Shown: positions 60,472 through 64,000 of the stretch, in pieces | Numbering within the stretch: position 1 is the stretch's first letter | How the letters are laid out: each line of letters begins with the position of its first letter | From: Andalucia godoyi | Lineage: Eukaryota > Discoba > Jakobea > Jakobida > Andaluciidae | Length of the DNA stretch: 64,000 nucleotides | Direction: 5' to 3' | Assembly: GCA_009859145.1 (NCBI GenBank) | Contig: VRVR01000009.1 | Span: 1-64,000, forward strand | Translations under genes and position numbers: made by a program | The notes under the pieces: generated by a model | Seen by the model: the letters and a program-made list of their open reading frames with translations, nothing else | The model's database searches: none | Told to the model about the DNA's origin: nothing

Positions 60472-61053
60472 TTTCTCCTTTTCAATCCGTATCTATCCCA
60501 AAAAAAGATGACTTCTTTTTTTCTGTTCTTCTTTTCCTTTTTCCCAAACTAAAACTTAAAAGAGACAGAGGAAACCAAAGGAAACCAAAGGAAACCAATG
60601 GAAACCAAACAGTCTCGCATTTGAATCGAGAGAATACAGCGAATAAATGTGAAATTGTCATTGTCAAGTGTCAGCGCTCCAGCGCACAGCAGTCAGAGCT
60701 CGAGGACCCTTGAGACTACTACGACTCGGACATCTCGTGTCCTACTGCAAAAAGAAAGGGGGGAAAAACACCAATTTATTTAAGATGAGGGAAGGACGAC
60801 GAACCGCGCTGGACTGCTCTCATGTCTGAGCATTTCTACTGAATGCGTATTATGGTTACCCCGCCTGAGTTGCTTTGCGTGCCTGTGACTCGGTAGCGAC
60901 AACCCCCAGGCTCTATTTTTTTTACATTGTGTTACTGTGAAACAAGAAAAGTGCCCATATCAAAATGTTTCGCAGTATTTAAAAAAAAGGAAGTCACGTG
61001 AATGTCTGCGCACTACATAAGAATTTTTTTTCTATCGATCAAGGCAAGTGCAA
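60472..61053. other. Intergenic region eIF2-gamma / CMC2
   Basis: About 580 bp. It holds the eIF2-gamma upstream region and a 10-bp tandem repeat; no gene or RNA is recognised. Confidence 0.45.
60571..60610 (+). repeat. GAAACCAAAG 10-bp tandem repeat
   Basis: Four near-identical 10-bp units (GAAACCAAAG, with the third GAAACCAATG and the fourth ending AC) lie about 100 bp upstream of the eIF2-gamma start. Confidence 0.85.
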
Positions 61054-61341
61054 CTACGCAGCAGCAGTAGATGATGATGACTGACTGGTAGCTTCGGTCG
61101 CCTTCTTTTCCGCCAACTGCTGTCGCTTCACTTCCCATTTCGCCTTCTCAGCATCGGCCTTTCGGGCATTCTTCGCTCGGATGACTTGGAATTCTGCATT
61201 CAAACACTGGTCAAGCTGGTCGCGCACGCTGTTGCAGCACCCAATGAACTTCTTTAATGGGTGACTCGAGTGACACGACTTCAGCGCTTCCATTTCCTTG
61301 GAGCACATTGAATGCGCCGTCTCGGTCAAGAACGGATGCAT
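61054..61341 (-). CDS. CMC2: CMC2-like twin CX9C mitochondrial protein
   Basis: A 95-residue protein from the ATG at 61341; the frame opens with a GTG three codons earlier. MHPFLTETAHSMCSKEM matches the CMC2 start MHPxL. Two CX9C motifs are present: Cys13-Cys23 and Cys36-Cys46, with an extra Cys35. FIGCCNSVRDQLDQCL corresponds to the second helix. A basic/Ala-rich tail ends in a Ser/Ala run. Known Cmc2 is imported through the Mia40 pathway and helps cytochrome c oxidase assembly. Confidence 0.9.
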   Translation of the reverse strand: MHPFLTETAHSMCSKEMEALKSCHSSHPLKKFIGCCNSVRDQLDQCLNAEFQVIRAKNARKADAEKAKWEVKRQQLAEKKATEATSQSSSSTAAA

Positions 61342-62224
61342 AATATACACTCAATTCAAGTCAATCCACTAAATACAATAATAATGTTGATAAAGAGGAA
61401 AGATGAAAAAGATGAAAAAGACGCACGGAAGCAGAGGCAACTGAAACCGCTGAATAATGACACGTCATTGTCATGCATACGGAAATATACTGTTTCACAG
61501 GAATTCGTGCTTACGCACGCTCGGCCAAAATTCAGCCTGCGAACACAGGCTCCGCATTTTCGACACTCTTTAACGCAGCATCCATAGCCATCTATTCTAT
61601 CATTCGTTGGTTTCACTCTTTTATTCAAATATGGGCGTGAGTGTGCTGGGATGACGCATTCGCCTACGCCGCTCGATACAGGGCCTCCTAGGTCCCGCAG
61701 ACCTCCTAAGAGACCACGTGTCACTACACCTACTGCTAGGGCCGTCAGGATCAAAATGCACCCTTCTCAGGAACAACGTGCCACGCTGAGAAAGTGGCTC
61801 ACCGATTGATCGAGATTGGGAACGGAGCGCGGAACATTTATCTGAAGAGCGCCGTGAGGCGTGTTGGCGGCCTATCCCCTTCCCGGCAACGGGATGCAAG
61901 ACTGGGTATGCATGTCCATTCGTATATATGCATGTTCAGTATATAATGTAGGCGTATGTCTAGCGGGCGACACCGGTACTCTTCGGCGTCCGTTTTACAG
62001 CCGTCCTCATCATGGGTGAAAAAGCGACCTAGGAAACTGGCACGCACGATGTACTGCTTTGTGAGATTTATATAATAAACACATTCCAGTGCATGTGCAT
62101 CATCATGTAAATCAAGCGGAGAGAAATAAGGAGGAAAACATACAGACAATGCACAACACAGGCAGCGAGGTAGCGACAGAAAATACAATTTAAAAAAGAA
62201 ACACAAACGAGAAACGGGAAGAAA
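61342..62224. other. Intergenic region CMC2 / right-edge gene
   Basis: About 880 bp. Minus-strand frames to 61754 and 61899 exist but show no family motif. I see no tRNA or repeat of note here. Confidence 0.4.
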
Positions 62225-64000
62225 TCAGCGACGATTCGACACAACACGTTTCCAATCCTGGACTCTATCTTGATTCTCTGGAGGATAGTCATCGTAGCCT
62301 CGCAGAGTTGACGATGACTGTTGCCGACTGGCGGGCCCGTTTTGCCTCTGGAATGGCGGAGATCTTCCTTGTGATAGGGAACTTCTCGATGGCCGGCCAA
62401 AGCCCGTCGCATTCTCAGAATCCATTCTGCCATTTACCCCGTAGAAGGAATCCGAACCATGCCACTCCTGACCAGTCTCTCGTCCAAAGCCACTGTCTGG
62501 TCTTCTTGTGGCCTGTGAACCTTGTTTGAAAGAGCGCGCATTGTGATGTCCACTTCTGTACATTTGCAGAGACGCCTCTCCACCAACGGACTCAGACGAC
62601 TTTGCAAAATGTGGTCCATCCAGCGAATCAGCCTTTTTGGTACGATCCTTTTTTCGTCTGCTAGTATCTTCCTCTCCGCCCTCGTCATCATCCGCAGCGT
62701 CAAAAACGCTGGTGGAATGCACAAAACCCGGCGGTGTCGGTCCGCGGACCTTCGATTTACTTTCGAACGGCCCGAACTTGGCTCTGGCTTGATCCATCTC
62801 CGGAATCGACATGTGGGACCACAGCACCACAAACTGTCGGTACACATCGTTAATTGCCTCATCCTCTCGCTCGGCAGGACAGCTGTCCATGCTACAATAG
62901 ACCACATCTCGAATCTTGAACTGCAGGCGTGCCAAAAAACTGTGGTCCACGGTTTGCTTGATGAGCAGCGGTTTCGCAATATTCCACGATCGACAGTACT
63001 GCTCTGCTAATTCGCACCAATAGAGCATTGCCTTAGATGCGGTGGAACCGGCGGCAGTTGATCCGGAAGTCGACGACGATGAAGGGGCTGGAATCGGAAT
63101 TGGAATCGGAATTGGAATTGGAATCGCAGCAGAGCCGGGGACTGCAGCAGAGTGTGAGCTTGTCGAAGAACTCCGATGCATCTGTAATGGATTCGTTTGG
63201 TCATTGGATGCAGCCACCACGGTCTCTCGACGATCAATGCCGTCGATGAACATGTTTGACGGTCGCTGTAACGCCGTTGAAGACAATCGTCGAGGAGAGC
63301 CAGGTGAAGGCCGCACAGGAGACCGAGGAGGAGACCGTTCAGGAGACCGGGGAAGCGAATGCGATCTTCGACGGTAAAGAGACGGCTCGTAGTCTCCGTA
63401 CGACGTCAATTCCCATGATTTTGCAGCGAAACTTCCATCTCTTCGGTACGATGGACCAGAACGACGACGGTCTCGATCATGGTCTGCGTACGCGTATGCA
63501 GATACCCCATCCTCTCGGGAGCCTGCATTGGCAGGTGCGCGGTTTCCGCCACTCGGCATGTCGTCCGACCTTGTAGTGAACGGTTGGTGCAATGAACTTC
63601 GCGGACGATCCATCTGCGGCGCATCACTGTGGTGGGATCGGTTTCGCGCACTGGACGCAGACTTCGTTTCCGATGCGGAAACCTCAGAGCCGTATCCATA
63701 CTGGACTATGGAAGGTGCCGGTGGTCCGGGCTGTTTCGGATAGCCTTGTCGCGCTGGAGAGGGGGAGAGGGACGGGGACGGGGACGGGGACGGAGAAGGG
63801 GACGGAGAAGGGGCTGGAGACGAAGATTTGAAGGGATGGCTGGTGCCAGACAGTGACAAGTTCGAATTCACTTGAATAGGGGTCGACGGAGAACGACTCG
63901 AGACCGGAACTTCCTGCAGTGCTGTTGATTTGGCTGATTTCCAAGAAAACCCCATTGGATCCGCAGGCAAGGTCCGTGATAGCGTTGCCGATCGACCACC
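62225..64000 (-). CDS. Unknown Ser/Pro-rich protein, 5' end beyond the window
   Basis: The frame is open to the right edge; the first internal ATG is at 63955, so the true start may lie outside. About 590 codons are visible. The N-terminal half is disordered, with SPSPSP runs, many RS/RR dipeptides and an IPIPIPIP stretch. One folded-looking segment of about 90 residues (MLYWCELAEQYCRSW ... VYRQFVVLWSHMSIPEMDQARAKF), coded at about 62765-63030, is helical and hydrophobic. The rest is Arg/Ser/Gly-rich. I do not recognise the family. Confidence 0.6.
   Translation of the reverse strand, partial: GGRSATLSRTLPADPMGFSWKSAKSTALQEVPVSSRSPSTPIQVNSNLSLSGTSHPFKSSSPAPSPSPSPSPSPSPSLSPSPARQGYPKQPGPPAPSIVQYGYGSEVSASETKSASSARNRSHHSDAPQMDRPRSSLHQPFTTRSDDMPSGGNRAPANAGSREDGVSAYAYADHDRDRRRSGPSYRRDGSFAAKSWELTSYGDYEPSLYRRRSHSLPRSPERSPPRSPVRPSPGSPRRLSSTALQRPSNMFIDGIDRRETVVAASNDQTNPLQMHRSSSTSSHSAAVPGSAAIPIPIPIPIPIPAPSSSSTSGSTAAGSTASKAMLYWCELAEQYCRSWNIAKPLLIKQTVDHSFLARLQFKIRDVVYCSMDSCPAEREDEAINDVYRQFVVLWSHMSIPEMDQARAKFGPFESKSKVRGPTPPGFVHSTSVFDAADDDEGGEEDTSRRKKDRTKKADSLDGPHFAKSSESVGGEASLQMYRSGHHNARSFKQGSQATRRPDSGFGRETGQEWHGSDSFYGVNGRMDSENATGFGRPSRSSLSQGRSPPFQRQNGPASRQQSSSTLRGYDDYPPENQDRVQDWKRVVSNRR
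63092..63128 (-). repeat. GGAATT/GGAATC hexanucleotide repeat encoding Ile-Pro
   Basis: Six or so units of GGAATY on the plus strand encode an (IP)n run in the right-edge gene. Confidence 0.85.
63764..63820 (-). repeat. GGGACG/GGAGAC repeat encoding Ser-Pro
   Basis: A degenerate GGGACGGGGACGG array on the plus strand codes the SPSPSPSP run near the visible N-terminus. Confidence 0.8.

Noticed and set aside
1-64000. Mobile elements, CRISPR arrays, defence islands or biosynthetic clusters
   Set aside because: No transposase, integrase, reverse transcriptase, terminal repeats, spacer arrays or cluster-type enzyme sets were found on either strand.

Overview
The window is nuclear DNA from a compact, protein-dense eukaryotic genome. 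I count 31 protein-coding loci in 64 kb, about one per 2 kb. They lie on both strands with intergenic gaps of roughly 70-1000 bp. Only three introns can be supported from sequence: one in the DNA polymerase alpha gene, one in a UBE2V-type gene and one in an RPGRIP1L-like gene. All three start GTATGT or GTATGC and are 165-237 bp long. TAA, TAG and TGA all serve as stops, so the code is standard. I found no rRNA, tRNA, CRISPR array, transposase or reverse transcriptase. Non-coding stretches are rich in homopolymers and microsatellites: G25, A23, a TG tract of about 94 bp, CT and CA runs. Many genes face each other head to head across 300-600 bp.

The organism is probably a flagellated or zoosporic single-celled eukaryote. 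It has three cilium or axoneme genes (CFAP74-like, TTC29-like, RPGRIP1L-like), a secreted GH18 chitinase and a hybrid histidine kinase remnant; the kinase argues against an animal. No photosynthesis gene is present. I cannot name the lineage from this sequence alone.

Layout. 0-6 kb: chitinase, decayed hybrid histidine kinase, membrane-anchored FkbM-type methyltransferase and a stand-alone SRI-domain protein. 7-20 kb: AHSA1-VOC fusion, GNAT acetyltransferase, APC2, POLA1 and epsin. 20-30 kb: TRAPPC2L, NUBPL/Ind1, a neurofibromin-like RasGAP with EF-hands, syntaxin 16, eIF3f and malate dehydrogenase. 30-45 kb: valyl-tRNA synthetase, a kynureninase with an N-terminal membrane module, a degenerate U-box-like protein, LST8, a UBE2V-type protein, RPT5, TOP3B and a 75-residue unknown. 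45-59 kb: CFAP74-like, CtlX-type amidinohydrolase, TTC29-like, TRIP13/Pch2 and RPGRIP1L-like; three of these five are ciliary. 59-64 kb: eIF2-gamma, CMC2 and an unfinished low-complexity gene that runs off the right edge.

Most loci are conserved housekeeping genes: replication, cell cycle, translation, proteasome, trafficking, TOR signalling and mitochondrial assembly. The unusual content is in protein architecture: a membrane-anchored kynureninase, an AHSA1-VOC fusion, a free-standing SRI domain, an NF1-like core with EF-hands, an eIF2-gamma lacking its usual zinc-ribbon cysteines, and a bacterial-style CtlX enzyme. I see no multi-gene defence or mobile system.
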